Made by a program: the position numbers and the translations under genes
The notes under the pieces: generated by a model
Database searches by the model: none
What the model was told of the DNA's origin: nothing
What the model saw: the letters and a program-made list of their open reading frames with translations, nothing else
Part shown: in pieces, positions 7,848 to 17,340 of the stretch
Layout of the letters: the number at the start of each line of letters is the position of its first letter
Numbering within the stretch: position 1 is the stretch's first letter
Assembly (NCBI GenBank): GCA_014801735.1
Contig: JAAVDO010000005.1
Location: 15,641 to 79,640 of the forward strand
DNA: 64,000 nt
Direction of reading: 5' to 3'
Source of the DNA: Bacteroides sp.
GTDB taxonomy: Bacteria; Bacteroidota; Bacteroidia; Bacteroidales; Muribaculaceae

Positions 7848-8692
7848 AGGTTGTAAGATCGTTCTTCATACTGATACTGACAATGATAGCGGAAAATATG
7901 TGTATAGCCGGCGACACACTGACCATCAAATTATGGCCGGAAGGAGCTCCGCATAAGAACGGGCTTGAAAACATTGCACCGACTGGGGACAACAGTTTCC
8001 TGACGGGTACCAATGAAGCTGTGCTTACAGTATATTTATCCGAAGAGCCGTCGGGAAAAGCACTCATCATGTGTCCTGGCGGAGGATATGCCGGTGTAGC
8101 CCTGAATCATGAAGGGCATGACTTTGCTGAATTTTTTAGCGCGCAGGGCATTAATTACGCCGTGCTCCAGTACAGGATGCCTAATGGTAATAAGGAAGTA
8201 CCACAGGAGGATGTCACAGAGGCACTGAGAATCATGCGGGAAATTATGCCTGCAGGAACTAAGATCGGTATAGGAGGAGCGTCGGCCGGCGGTCATCTGG
8301 TAGCAACGTTAGCCACATGCTGTTCTGACCAGACAGCGCGACCTGATTTTCAAGTTCTTCTTTATCCGGTGATTTCGATGATGCCAGAGCGTACGCACAA
8401 AGGATCGCATGACAATCTGCTCGGAAAGAATGCCTCGACCGATGATAACAGGAAAATGTCACACCATCTGAACGTGAATTCCTCAACACCTCCTGCTTTC
8501 ATAGTCCTTTCAGCTGATGACAAGTCGGTCAGCCCACACAATTCGCTCGATTATTTCGGTGCTCTTGTTGATGCGGGGATTCCCGCAACACTGCATGTGT
8601 ATCCGACGGGCGGACACGGCTGGGGCAGCAGAGACACGGGATTCCGCGAGCTGTGGGAGGAGGAACTGAAGGTCTGGCTAAAGAATCTATAA
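7844..8692 (+). CDS. Secreted esterase, alpha/beta-hydrolase (acetylxylan-esterase-like)
   Basis: A 282-residue protein with an N-terminal signal peptide (residues 1-22, ending in an Ala-Gly region), so it probably works in the periplasm. Motifs of the BD-FAE/acetyl-esterase branch are present: CPGGGYAG oxyanion region, nucleophile in GGASAGG, acid in SADDKSV and histidine in GGHGWG. It overlaps ddl by 4 nt and is thus translationally coupled to the cell-wall-like operon. It could remove acyl groups from carbohydrate or peptidoglycan; which one is not visible. A strong hairpin follows. Confidence 0.85.
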   Translation: MKVVRSFFILILTMIAENMCIAGDTLTIKLWPEGAPHKNGLENIAPTGDNSFLTGTNEAVLTVYLSEEPSGKALIMCPGGGYAGVALNHEGHDFAEFFSAQGINYAVLQYRMPNGNKEVPQEDVTEALRIMREIMPAGTKIGIGGASAGGHLVATLATCCSDQTARPDFQVLLYPVISMMPERTHKGSHDNLLGKNASTDDNRKMSHHLNVNSSTPPAFIVLSADDKSVSPHNSLDYFGALVDAGIPATLHVYPTGGHGWGSRDTGFRELWEEELKVWLKNL

Positions 8693-8700
8693 TCCGGACA

Positions 8701-8749
8701 ACACTACAAAACAAGAGCGACCAATGGGGCCGCTCTTGTTTTGTAGTGT
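8701..8749. terminator. Strong bidirectional terminator, 19-bp perfect stem
   Basis: ACACTACAAAACAAGAGCG at 8701-8719 is exactly complementary to 8731-8749, with an 11-nt loop. The arms carry AAAA/TTTT next to the GC core, so it can end transcription from both convergent operons (ends at 8692 and 8768). Confidence 0.85.
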
Positions 8750-8767
8750 GAGCTTATGGATGGATGA

Positions 8768-10174
8768 TCAGTCGTAGGAAGTGCCGTCGAAGCAGTGGGT
8801 GCAGATCTTGCATTTAGGAAGGCCAATAGACTCGACAACGTTCTCGAGAGAACTAAATTTGAGGGAGGTCACGCCGAGACCTTTGCGTATGGTCTCGACC
8901 ATAGCCTCATATTCGGGAGAGCCGGTTGTGGCGTAGGCTTCGAGATTCCGGTCGTGAGCTCCTTCGCGCTCCTTGATCACGCGGCGCGTTATCAACTCGA
9001 GCTCGCTTTTTGAAGCGGTGAAGTTGAGGAAGCGGCAGGGATAGATAAGCGGGGGACAACTGATGCGCACGTGCACCTCGGTAGCACCTCCCTCATAGAG
9101 GTCGCTGACGTTGTCGCGCAACTGGGTGCCACGCACAATCGAGTCGTCGCAGAAAATGACGCGTTTGTTGCGGAGCATGGCATTGTTGGGAATAAGCTTC
9201 ATCTTTGCCACCAGTTCTCGCCGTTCCTGAGAGTTGGGGGTGAAGCTACGCGGCCATGTAGGGGTGTATTTCACGATACCTCTGCGATAAGGTTTGCCGA
9301 TCCCCTGTGCATAGCCAAGAGCCATTCCTATGCCTGAATCGGGAATAGCACTTACGAAATCGACCTCGGTGTCATCTGTCTCTGCCATATCTTTACCGCA
9401 CTTATAGCGCATCTCGTCGACATTGCGACCCTCGTATTCGCAAACGGGGTAACCATAGTATGTCCAGAGAAAGGCACAGATCTGCATCTTATCGCCGGGT
9501 TTCCTAAGGACTTTCATCTCTTCATTTGTAAATTCGACTATCTCGCCAGGGCCAAGGTTGTGATAGATCGAATAGCCGAGATTGGGGAACGCACAGGTCT
9601 CGCTGGTGGCAGCAAAGGCACCATCCTTATGACCTATGATGATCGGGGTACGTCCAAGATGGTCGCGGGCTGCAATGATGCTACCGTCGCGAAGAATAAG
9701 CATAGAACACGATCCCTTGACACGGCGATAAACATTCTCGATACCTTCAACGATAGTCTTGCCTTCGCTGATCAGGGCGGCAATCATCTCGGTGGGATTA
9801 AGAATATCGTAGGAATGCTCGCAGAAGTGGTGACCTTTGGCAAGAAGCTCCTTTTCCAGGTCGTTGATGTTATTGATACGAGCAACCGTGACGATGGCAA
9901 ACTTGCCGAGATGGCAGTTGACAATGATAGGCTGAGCGTCGGTGTCGGAAATGACTCCTATACCGCAATTGCCCTGAAACTCGTCAAGATCAGGCTCGAA
10001 TTTTGTGCGGAAGTATGTATTTTCGATATTGTGTATCGAACGGCAGAAAATGCCGTTCTCATCGCAGGTTGCCATGCCGGCTCTGCGTGTGCCCATGTGG
10101 CTGTTGTAGTCGACGCCATAAAAAAGATCGTTGATACACGGCAGACGCATGACAGTTCCAAAGAAACCTCCCAT
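8768..10174 (-). CDS. PurF-like amidophosphoribosyltransferase lacking the N-terminal catalytic Cys
   Basis: A 468-residue protein with an Ntn-type glutaminase domain followed by a PRTase domain with an intact PRPP motif (VIFCDDSIVRGTQ). In glutamine PRPP amidotransferase the residue exposed after Met is Cys (MCGIFG type). Here the start reads MGGFFGTV, so the nucleophile is Gly. Other domain features (GTRRAGMA, HNIENTY, ISDTD, AARDHLGRTPI) are kept. The C-terminus holds three cysteines (CKICTHC) resembling the Fe-S ligands of Bacillus-type PurF. It may use free ammonia or have another role. It lies directly downstream of purL, and I recall similar proteins in other Bacteroidales. Confidence 0.8.
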   Translation of the reverse strand: MGGFFGTVMRLPCINDLFYGVDYNSHMGTRRAGMATCDENGIFCRSIHNIENTYFRTKFEPDLDEFQGNCGIGVISDTDAQPIIVNCHLGKFAIVTVARINNINDLEKELLAKGHHFCEHSYDILNPTEMIAALISEGKTIVEGIENVYRRVKGSCSMLILRDGSIIAARDHLGRTPIIIGHKDGAFAATSETCAFPNLGYSIYHNLGPGEIVEFTNEEMKVLRKPGDKMQICAFLWTYYGYPVCEYEGRNVDEMRYKCGKDMAETDDTEVDFVSAIPDSGIGMALGYAQGIGKPYRRGIVKYTPTWPRSFTPNSQERRELVAKMKLIPNNAMLRNKRVIFCDDSIVRGTQLRDNVSDLYEGGATEVHVRISCPPLIYPCRFLNFTASKSELELITRRVIKEREGAHDRNLEAYATTGSPEYEAMVETIRKGLGVTSLKFSSLENVVESIGLPKCKICTHCFDGTSYD

Positions 10175-10208
10175 AAAGAAATTCTTCTAAGTAATGGAAA
10201 CTAATGAA

Positions 10209-10216
10209 TAAAGTTA
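10209..10216 (-). promoter_or_regulatory. Weak -7-like element before the PurF-like gene
   Basis: On the minus strand TAACTTTA lies 35 nt upstream of the start codon, one mismatch from TAnnTTTG. No clear -33 element is visible. It falls just after the purL terminator, so the gene may have its own promoter. Confidence 0.3.
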
Positions 10217-10234
10217 GGCTGTATGGTAAAACCA

Positions 10235-10268
10235 GATGAGGGACCGCTTATGAAGCAGGTCCCTCATC
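10235..10268 (-). terminator. Terminator after purL
   Basis: GATGAGGGACC at 10235-10245 pairs perfectly with GGTCCCTCATC at 10258-10268 (11 bp, 12-nt loop), 7 nt past the purL stop. On the minus strand a TTTT follows after a few bases. Confidence 0.75.
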
Positions 10269-10275
10269 CGATTAG

Positions 10276-13200
10276 TTATGGTCGCGAAGCGATATGTTTT
10301 TCTACCCAGACACGTGCATTGATAAACGCGTCAACCCAGGGAGTGATGCGGTCGTTTTTGCGCTCCTCAGGATAGAAAGCACATTGCCAGGGGAAAATAG
10401 CGCGCTCAAGGTGAGGCATCATAGCCAGATGACGTCCGTCGGCACTGCAAATACCGGCAACCGCGCCTTCGGATCCGTTGGGGTTTGCGGGATAAGCTTC
10501 ATAGCTGTAGCGCAAGGCAACGTTGTAGGCGTCTTCGGGCATAGATAACTCGAACTTGCCCTCACCATGTGCTACCCAGATGCCGGTTTTGGTGCCAGCG
10601 AGTGAGGCAAACATTACCGACGGGCTCTGTTGAACGGTCACGCCGAGGAAATTGCTCTCGAACTTATGACTATCGTTGTGGGCCATGCGGGCTTTTACGG
10701 GGTGTTCGGGGTTAATGAGATTGAGCTCGAGCATGAGCTGGCAACCATTGCAGACACCGAGACTGAGCGTATCTTTCCGTTCATAGAATCGGGTGAGGGC
10801 ATTGCGGGCATTTTCGTTGTAACGGAAGCCCGAAGCCCAACCCTTGGCGGAACCGAGAACATCGCTGTGAGAGAATCCACCGCAGAAAACGATCATGTTG
10901 ACGTCGTCGAGTGTCTCGCGACCAGTCATAAGGTCTGACATGTGCACGTCTTTCACATCGAAACCGGCAAGGAAGAGTGAGAACGCCATTTCGCGATCGC
11001 CGTTCACGCCTTTTTCTCTTATGATAGCAGCTTTTACACCTGAACGATTGCGTCGAGAGATGCTGATGTTTCGGCTTTCAAGCATTCCATCGAAATCGGC
11101 AGGGAAGTTGTAAGTGATAGGTTGAACCTTGTAATTTGCCATACGTTCGGCCGCCTTCTTCGGACCACTCTGTTCGCAGTCCATCAGATAGGATGTGTAG
11201 AACCATGTGTCGCGCAGAGAATCGATGTCAAACTTATAGTTCTCAGAACTGAATCTAACGTTTATCTCTCTTTCGTCGGCAAGTGTGCCAATCTTAATGA
11301 ATCGGACACCGGCATCATTCAGTAACTTCTCGGCTGCTTCCTGACGGTCGAGATCAATCTGGGCTACAAGAGCAGGATTTTCAGCAAAGAGAATGCGGAT
11401 TATGTCGGTTTCGCCAAATGCGGTAAAGGCATCTGCATCAATAGTTATACCACCTTTGGTATTGGCAAAAGTCATTTCAAGCAAAGTCGTGAGGAGACCT
11501 CCCGCAGAAACATCATGTGCAGCCGTCAGGGAGCCGTTGTCAACCAGTTCCTGAACGGCATTGAAGGTTGCTACGAACTTCTGAGGATCGGTTACTGTGG
11601 GAGCTTCGGCACCAAGACGACCCATTGACTGAGCCAGTGCGGATCCACCGAGTTTCAACGGACAACCGGAGAAGTCGATATAATAAAGAGAAGATGTGTG
11701 GGGGAGGACAACGGGTGACACAACCTTGCGAACATCGCTCACCTCACCAGCAGCACTGATGATAACCGTGCCGGGAGCAAAAACCTTATCATCTCCATAC
11801 TTCTGGGTCATGGAGAGAGAATCTTTTCCGGTGGGGATATTGATGCCAAGCGCGCAAGCGAAGTCGCTGCAAGCCTGAACAGCATTGTAAAGAGCCGCAT
11901 CTTCTCCGGGATTCTTACAAGGCCACATCCAGTTGGCACTGAGCGACACGCTCTTCAAACCTTCGGAAAGAGGAGCGCCGACAATATTGGTAAGAGCCTC
12001 GGCTATGGCCAATATAGAGCCACGGCCGGAGTCGATAAGAGCAACCTGAGGTGCATGTCCGATACTGGTAGCAATACCTTTGCAACCTTCGAAATCGAGT
12101 GCCACAACACCACAATCGCTTAGCGGCAACTGTATCTCACCCTGACACTGCTGGCGGGCAATCTTGCCGGTTACAGAACGATCGACTTTATTTGTCAACC
12201 AATCTTTGCAGGCGACAGCTTCGAGCGACAGAACATCGGCAATATACTCGTGGATTTTTGAGGAATCTGTCTCAACATCCTGATATTTGATCTCGACAGT
12301 GTTGTCGACCATGACAGTCTTGGGTGAATTGCCGAACATATCAGCCATAGCGAGGTCGATGGGACGAACGCCATCGGCCTGTTCGAAAACGAAACGGTCG
12401 TCGCCGGTGGTTTCGCCGACAACAAACATCGGAGCACGTTCACGATCGGCTATCCGGCGTATTCTATCGAGGTCCTTATCGTTGACAACCATACCCATTC
12501 GCTCCTGGCTCTCATTGCCAACGATTTCTTTTGCCGACAGGGTGGGATCGCCAACAGGCAGGGCAGCCATATCGATTTTACCTCCAGTAGCTTCCACAAG
12601 CTCGGATAGAGCATTAAGATGTCCACCGGCACCGTGGTCGTGGATTGAGACGATAGGATTGTCAGAACTCTCGGCAAGCGCACGTATAACATTTGAAACA
12701 CGCTTTTGCATCTCGGGATTTGCACGCTGAACTGCATTAAGTTCAATGGAGTTGTCATAGCAACCGGTATCAACCGAGCTGACTGCGCCTCCACCCATAC
12801 CGATACGATAGTTGTCGCCGCCCATAACTACAACTTTCTGGCCGGGATCGGGTACACCTTTTATAGCGTCTTTGGCGGCCGCAAAGCCGACACCACCTGC
12901 GAGCATGATTACTTTGTCGTAAGCATACATTTTGCCGTTTTCATCATGTTCGAAAGTGAGGAGCGATCCGCAGATAAGAGGTTGACCGAATTTGTTTCCA
13001 AAATCGGAAGCACCGTTTGACGCCTTGATTAGAATCTCCGAGGGAGTCTGATAGAGCCATACGCGTGGATTCATCATCATCTCCCAACGGCGATCTGGAG
13101 TCAGGCGGGGATAGCTGGTCATGTAAACAGCGGTACCGGCGAGAGGAAGGCTGGCACGTCCACCACCAAGACGGTCGCGGATCTCGCCACCCGAACCGGT

Positions 13201-13986
13201 AGCAGCACCGTTGAAAGGTTCGACTGTTGTCGGGAAATTATGTGTTTCTGCCTTCAGTGACAGAACGGTTTTTACTGGATGAACTTCAAAAAAGTCGGGC
13301 TGCTCGGGATTGATCGGAGCAAACTGCTCGATCTCCGGTCCCTCGACGAAGGCAACGTTATCCTTGTATGCGGAAACAAGACCGTTGGGGTTGACCTGAG
13401 ATGTCTTTTTGATGAGCTTGAACAGAGAAGAGGGTTTCTCCTGACCGTCGATGATGAAAGTGCCGTTGAAGATCTTGTGGCGGCAATGTTCGCTATTGAC
13501 CTGAGAAAAGCCAAAAACTTCGCTATCTGTGAGTGGCCTTCCGAGCTTGTTGCTGAGGTCTCGCAGATAATCTTCTTCTTCTTTACTCAGAGCCAGACCC
13601 TCTTTTGCATTGTATTCCGATATATCGTCAATGTATACGATGGGATCAGGCTTACGGTTGATGTCAAACACTTTGTCATCGAGGCCTTCGTATACTCTCT
13701 GAAGCATCTTGTCGAAGCGTGGAGGATTTTCTTCTGTGAGGAAGAATTCCTCAATGCGTGATATGCCCTTCATACCCATGTTCTGGGTGATTTCAACTGC
13801 GTTGGTACTCCAGGGGGTGATCATCTCACGTCGCGGGCCTACGAAATGACCCTCTACAGAGGTGGCGGCCAAGGGTTCAGCACCATCGAAAAGCCACGTA
13901 AGCTTCTCATTTTCTTCGGGCGAGAACCGATGATCGGTCTCAACAGCCATCACATGACCTGCACCTTTTTTGAAAAATACGACCAT
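10276..13986 (-). CDS. purL: Phosphoribosylformylglycinamidine synthase (large PurL)
   Basis: A 1236-residue single-chain FGAM synthase. It makes FGAM from FGAR, ATP and glutamine, the fourth step of purine synthesis. The order is N-terminal PurS-like part, FGAR-binding linker, two AIRS-type ATP domains (AETHNFPT, GAATGSGGEIRDR, GGGAVSS) and a C-terminal class I glutaminase (FCGGFSHSDVLG, nucleophile in GVCNGCQ, AHGEG). I chose the ATG at 13984-13986 because MVVFFKKGAG begins the conserved domain; the frame extends 42 codons further, but that part covers the promoter. All catalytic motifs look intact. Confidence 0.95.
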   Translation of the reverse strand: MVVFFKKGAGHVMAVETDHRFSPEENEKLTWLFDGAEPLAATSVEGHFVGPRREMITPWSTNAVEITQNMGMKGISRIEEFFLTEENPPRFDKMLQRVYEGLDDKVFDINRKPDPIVYIDDISEYNAKEGLALSKEEEDYLRDLSNKLGRPLTDSEVFGFSQVNSEHCRHKIFNGTFIIDGQEKPSSLFKLIKKTSQVNPNGLVSAYKDNVAFVEGPEIEQFAPINPEQPDFFEVHPVKTVLSLKAETHNFPTTVEPFNGAATGSGGEIRDRLGGGRASLPLAGTAVYMTSYPRLTPDRRWEMMMNPRVWLYQTPSEILIKASNGASDFGNKFGQPLICGSLLTFEHDENGKMYAYDKVIMLAGGVGFAAAKDAIKGVPDPGQKVVVMGGDNYRIGMGGGAVSSVDTGCYDNSIELNAVQRANPEMQKRVSNVIRALAESSDNPIVSIHDHGAGGHLNALSELVEATGGKIDMAALPVGDPTLSAKEIVGNESQERMGMVVNDKDLDRIRRIADRERAPMFVVGETTGDDRFVFEQADGVRPIDLAMADMFGNSPKTVMVDNTVEIKYQDVETDSSKIHEYIADVLSLEAVACKDWLTNKVDRSVTGKIARQQCQGEIQLPLSDCGVVALDFEGCKGIATSIGHAPQVALIDSGRGSILAIAEALTNIVGAPLSEGLKSVSLSANWMWPCKNPGEDAALYNAVQACSDFACALGINIPTGKDSLSMTQKYGDDKVFAPGTVIISAAGEVSDVRKVVSPVVLPHTSSLYYIDFSGCPLKLGGSALAQSMGRLGAEAPTVTDPQKFVATFNAVQELVDNGSLTAAHDVSAGGLLTTLLEMTFANTKGGITIDADAFTAFGETDIIRILFAENPALVAQIDLDRQEAAEKLLNDAGVRFIKIGTLADEREINVRFSSENYKFDIDSLRDTWFYTSYLMDCEQSGPKKAAERMANYKVQPITYNFPADFDGMLESRNISISRRNRSGVKAAIIREKGVNGDREMAFSLFLAGFDVKDVHMSDLMTGRETLDDVNMIVFCGGFSHSDVLGSAKGWASGFRYNENARNALTRFYERKDTLSLGVCNGCQLMLELNLINPEHPVKARMAHNDSHKFESNFLGVTVQQSPSVMFASLAGTKTGIWVAHGEGKFELSMPEDAYNVALRYSYEAYPANPNGSEGAVAGICSADGRHLAMMPHLERAIFPWQCAFYPEERKNDRITPWVDAFINARVWVEKHIASRP

Positions 13987-14066
13987 TGTTAAGGTTATAT
14001 TCGGAAGTAAAAGATTGGTTTCCATAGATATGGAGGCGGAATGCTCCGACCAGCCAATTCTGACTG

Positions 14067-14097
14067 CAAAGTTAGCGATTATGAATGACCTGACAAA
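14067..14097 (-). promoter_or_regulatory. sigma-AB promoter of purL
   Basis: Minus-strand TTTG (14094-14097), 19 nt, TAACTTTG (14067-14074): both elements are exact. The predicted start near 14060 supports translation from 13986 rather than from the upstream ATG at 14112. Confidence 0.7.
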
Positions 14098-14186
14098 GCG
14101 CCGAGGCAACATTGTTTATGTTAAGAAACTGCCAGCACAGTCAGAAAGAACAGAATCAAGAAAAACAAGATATATCTTAAGAAAAA

Positions 14187-14218
14187 ATTGTAGGTTTGCT
14201 GCCAAAGATATAATTTTG
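14187..14218 (+). promoter_or_regulatory. Promoter of relA
   Basis: TAATTTTG at 14211-14218 matches the -7 element, and ATTG at 14187-14190 stands 20 nt upstream as a weak -33. The ATG at 14255 is about 30 nt after the predicted start. It is back to back with the purL promoter. Confidence 0.5.
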
Positions 14219-14254
14219 TGAATAGCTTGCGCGAGAATATATTTAGCGAACAAC

Positions 14255-16471
14255 ATGCAACCAAAGAAAATCAATTCAACAGAAATAAAACCACTTCCAT
14301 TGCTTTACCGTGATCTTGTGCGACTTACAGACGGGGTAGTCAGCAGGGAAGATTTTGCCAAACTGAAATCATTGTTGCCTCCCGCATCTGAGGGCGAGGT
14401 TGCAGAGGATACTGGACTACCTATAGATCCGGTGGCACATAGCGTATTGACAGCGAGAGTGCTCTGCGAGGCAATAAGTCCAGACCGTAATATGGTCATC
14501 GCTATTCTTCTCAATGGATTATGCCGCTTCGGTAAGCTGACGGAAGACTTAGTCGAGAAGGAGTGGGGGAGCGATATCGCCACGCTGATAAGAGGTTTGC
14601 TAAAAGTATCTACCCTCTACGGACGTCATGCCGCCGCTACAGATCCTGACAACTTCAGGAAACTGCTGCTGACGTTTGCCGAGGATATAAGGGTGATACT
14701 GATAATGATAGTGGAGAGACTCGTGCTGATGCGGGCGATAAATCACCATCCTGATGAAGCTATGGTGAGGATGGTTGCGTGTGAGGCCTCTTATCTATAT
14801 GCTCCTTTGGCACATAGGCTCGGTTTGTATACCATTAAGAGTGAGTTGGAGGATATGTCGCTGAAATACACCAACAGGGATATGTATCAGCGAATAGCCC
14901 GCAAGCTGAATGAGACAAAGGCTAAACGCGATGCATATATAGATTCGTTCATTAAGCCTGTGAAGGAGGCGCTTGAGCGCGAAGGTCTGACATTTGAGAT
15001 CAAAGGACGAACCAAATCTATCTATTCGATTTGGAACAAGATGAAGAAACAGAATACAGATCTCGACCATATCTATGATCTCTTCGCTATAAGAATAATA
15101 ATCGACACTCCGTTAAAGCGAGAGAGGAGCGATTGCTGGCTGGCATACAGCATCGTGACCGATATGTATCGTCCTAATCCGGCGAGACTGAAGGACTGGC
15201 TCAGCATACCGAAGTCGAATGGTTATGAATCTCTTCATATCACTGTTCACGGGCCGGAGGAAAAATGGGTCGAAGTGCAGATACGCACCCGACGCATGGA
15301 CGAGATTGCAGAGAAAGGTATTGCGGCACACTGGAAATATAAAGGAATAAAGAGCGAGAACAATCTTGATTCCTGGATGAATCATGTCAGGGAAATTCTG
15401 GAAACGGCAGAATCCGGTCCGACTGAACTTATGAAGAACATGCGCCTTGATATTTATGATAAAGAGGTGTTTGTGTTTACGCCACGGGGTGACCTTTACA
15501 AACTACCTTTCGGTGCTACAGTCCTTGACTTTGCATTCAATATTCATTCGAATCTCGGATGCACATGTATTGGTGGTAAAGTCAACGGACGTAATTGTAA
15601 GCTGACACATAAACTTCACAGTGGAGACACGGTTGAGATCCTCACTTCGTCGCAGCAACAGCCTAAATCCGACTGGCTCAATATCGTCGTTACTTCGAAG
15701 GCTCGAAATAAGATCAGACAGACCCTGAAGGAACGTGCAGGACGAACTGCTGAATTAGGTCGTGAACTACTGCAGCGCAGACTAAAAAACAGAAAAATTG
15801 AGATTGACGAGGCTACCCTTAGCAAGATCATAAAGAAACTAGGCTATAAGAGCGTGACAGACTTCTTTACTGAGGTAGCGGAAGAGAAAATTGATACGGC
15901 CAAGATTATCGCAGAGTTTGAGAATCTTGAGAAATCCGGCTCGGAAGCATCAGTCACGAGATCGGCGGAAGAATTCACACTTCAGCAGCCACCGGCAGAC
16001 GAGGCTGAGAATGGTACCTCAAGCGAGGTGCTGGTGATCGGCAACCATGTGAAAGGACTTAACTATAAATTGGCTCGCTGCTGCAATCCTATATATGGAG
16101 ATGATGTTTTCGGCTTCGTATCTTCGGAAGGTGTAATCAAAGTTCACAGGAATGACTGTCCTAACGCCGCGAACATCAGAAATCGATATCCATATAGAAT
16201 TATTGCTACAAAATGGTCGGGTAAGATCGGCACTCAGCTTCCGGCTACACTGAGAGTAGTAGGTACTGACGATATAGGTATTGTTACAAATATCACATCC
16301 ATAATAAATAAGGAGCCACAGACATCCCTCAGGAATATCTCGATTGAATCGCATGATGGAATTTTCAACGGATATCTTGTAGTTGGAGTGTCGGATAATG
16401 CTGCGCTCAATAGTATAATTCGAAAAATTAAGACAGTAAAAGGAGTAAAGAATGTTGAAAGGAGCAATTAA
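14255..16471 (+). CDS. relA: RelA/SpoT-family ppGpp synthetase with degenerate hydrolase domain
   Basis: A 738-residue long RSH protein. The N-terminal HD region keeps H62 but has Asn-Gly (87-88, AILLNGLC) where active hydrolases have His-Asp, and RLVLMR instead of the RLHNMR motif, so hydrolysis is probably lost. The synthetase domain is intact (GRTKSIYSIW, DLFAIRII, NGYESLH, EVQIRT, AAHWKYKG). TGS (about 405-465: VFVFTPRGDLYKLP), helical/zinc-finger-like and C-terminal ACT regions follow. It makes (p)ppGpp in starvation; a separate SpoT would be needed to degrade it. The lipoprotein gene downstream overlaps by 20 nt. Confidence 0.92.
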   Translation: MQPKKINSTEIKPLPLLYRDLVRLTDGVVSREDFAKLKSLLPPASEGEVAEDTGLPIDPVAHSVLTARVLCEAISPDRNMVIAILLNGLCRFGKLTEDLVEKEWGSDIATLIRGLLKVSTLYGRHAAATDPDNFRKLLLTFAEDIRVILIMIVERLVLMRAINHHPDEAMVRMVACEASYLYAPLAHRLGLYTIKSELEDMSLKYTNRDMYQRIARKLNETKAKRDAYIDSFIKPVKEALEREGLTFEIKGRTKSIYSIWNKMKKQNTDLDHIYDLFAIRIIIDTPLKRERSDCWLAYSIVTDMYRPNPARLKDWLSIPKSNGYESLHITVHGPEEKWVEVQIRTRRMDEIAEKGIAAHWKYKGIKSENNLDSWMNHVREILETAESGPTELMKNMRLDIYDKEVFVFTPRGDLYKLPFGATVLDFAFNIHSNLGCTCIGGKVNGRNCKLTHKLHSGDTVEILTSSQQQPKSDWLNIVVTSKARNKIRQTLKERAGRTAELGRELLQRRLKNRKIEIDEATLSKIIKKLGYKSVTDFFTEVAEEKIDTAKIIAEFENLEKSGSEASVTRSAEEFTLQQPPADEAENGTSSEVLVIGNHVKGLNYKLARCCNPIYGDDVFGFVSSEGVIKVHRNDCPNAANIRNRYPYRIIATKWSGKIGTQLPATLRVVGTDDIGIVTNITSIINKEPQTSLRNISIESHDGIFNGYLVVGVSDNAALNSIIRKIKTVKGVKNVERSN

Positions 16472-17285
16472 TAGAAAGGCAATTCCTGCAATTTTGGCAC
16501 TTGCCGGCAGTGTCCTGAGTGCCTGTTCCGATGGTGATAAAGATAAGGCTCAGTCGTTGTATGATGAAGCTTCGACGGCAGCCGGGAGTGGAGAATATGC
16601 CAAAGCTATAAAACTACTGGATTCTATCGACAGGGCCTACCCTTCGCAGGTTGATCTAAGAAGGAGCGGTATGCATATCAGAGCTAAGGCCATCGAGGGG
16701 CAGACACTTGAAGAACTGCAAACCACCGACAGCCTGATTGCGGTAACGACTTCGGCATCGGAAGCTATGAAAAATGTGGTGACGTTCGTTAATAATCCTG
16801 TTGAGGGTTACTATGTCGCCAACTCCCAAAAAGAAACAGCAGTAGAATCAAACGAGGGCCTTCATGCGCGCATCTCGCCTGACGGTGTCTTTTATATAAT
16901 TTCATCTGCAAAGGCAGGTACCCTTAGTACGGGTGTGGAACTTTCGTCAGGAAGCGAACATGCAACCAGCGCCTCGGTTGCCCACGATGGCGAGAGAAAC
17001 GACCGCTCGAGAGGTAGCGAGATTATCACTTTCACGCAGATTGAATGTGACACATTAGGACACTTTGCCCTAAATCACTCGGGCGAACCTCTGACTCTGA
17101 CATTTGTCGGCGGAAAGAATCGGTCGATCACCATGCCGGCTGCGCAGGCTCAAGCTTTGGCTGATGTATATGCAGCAGCCAATATCTTCAGGAGTCTGCG
17201 TTTGCTGCAGATCAAAAAAAACAAACTGGAACAGCAACTTACAATAGCACGTAGTCAACAAGCTCGAACATATTCCGATAAGTAG
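16452..17285 (+). CDS. Lipoprotein with TPR-like N-terminal region, function unknown
   Basis: A 277-residue protein with a lipoprotein signal (LAGSVLSAC; the Cys is about residue 25), so it is membrane-anchored and faces the periplasm. Residues 30-70 (KAQSLYDEASTAAGSGEYAK and onward) look like one tetratricopeptide-type helix pair. The middle is beta-rich and the end (residues 225-277) is a likely coiled coil (KKNKLEQQLTIARSQQ). It overlaps relA by 20 nt and ends at a strong terminator. I do not recognise a characterised family. Confidence 0.75.
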   Translation: MLKGAINRKAIPAILALAGSVLSACSDGDKDKAQSLYDEASTAAGSGEYAKAIKLLDSIDRAYPSQVDLRRSGMHIRAKAIEGQTLEELQTTDSLIAVTTSASEAMKNVVTFVNNPVEGYYVANSQKETAVESNEGLHARISPDGVFYIISSAKAGTLSTGVELSSGSEHATSASVAHDGERNDRSRGSEIITFTQIECDTLGHFALNHSGEPLTLTFVGGKNRSITMPAAQAQALADVYAAANIFRSLRLLQIKKNKLEQQLTIARSQQARTYSDK

Positions 17286-17340
17286 TAGAGCTTTTGTGAA
17301 CACTATCGCAGATTTCAATACTTGTTGGAGCTTGCCAAAC

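Noticed and set aside
9560..10204. A 214-codon open frame on the plus strand inside the PurF-like gene
   Set aside because: It is antisense to a gene with clear homology, has no recognisable motif, and arises from codon bias of the real frame.
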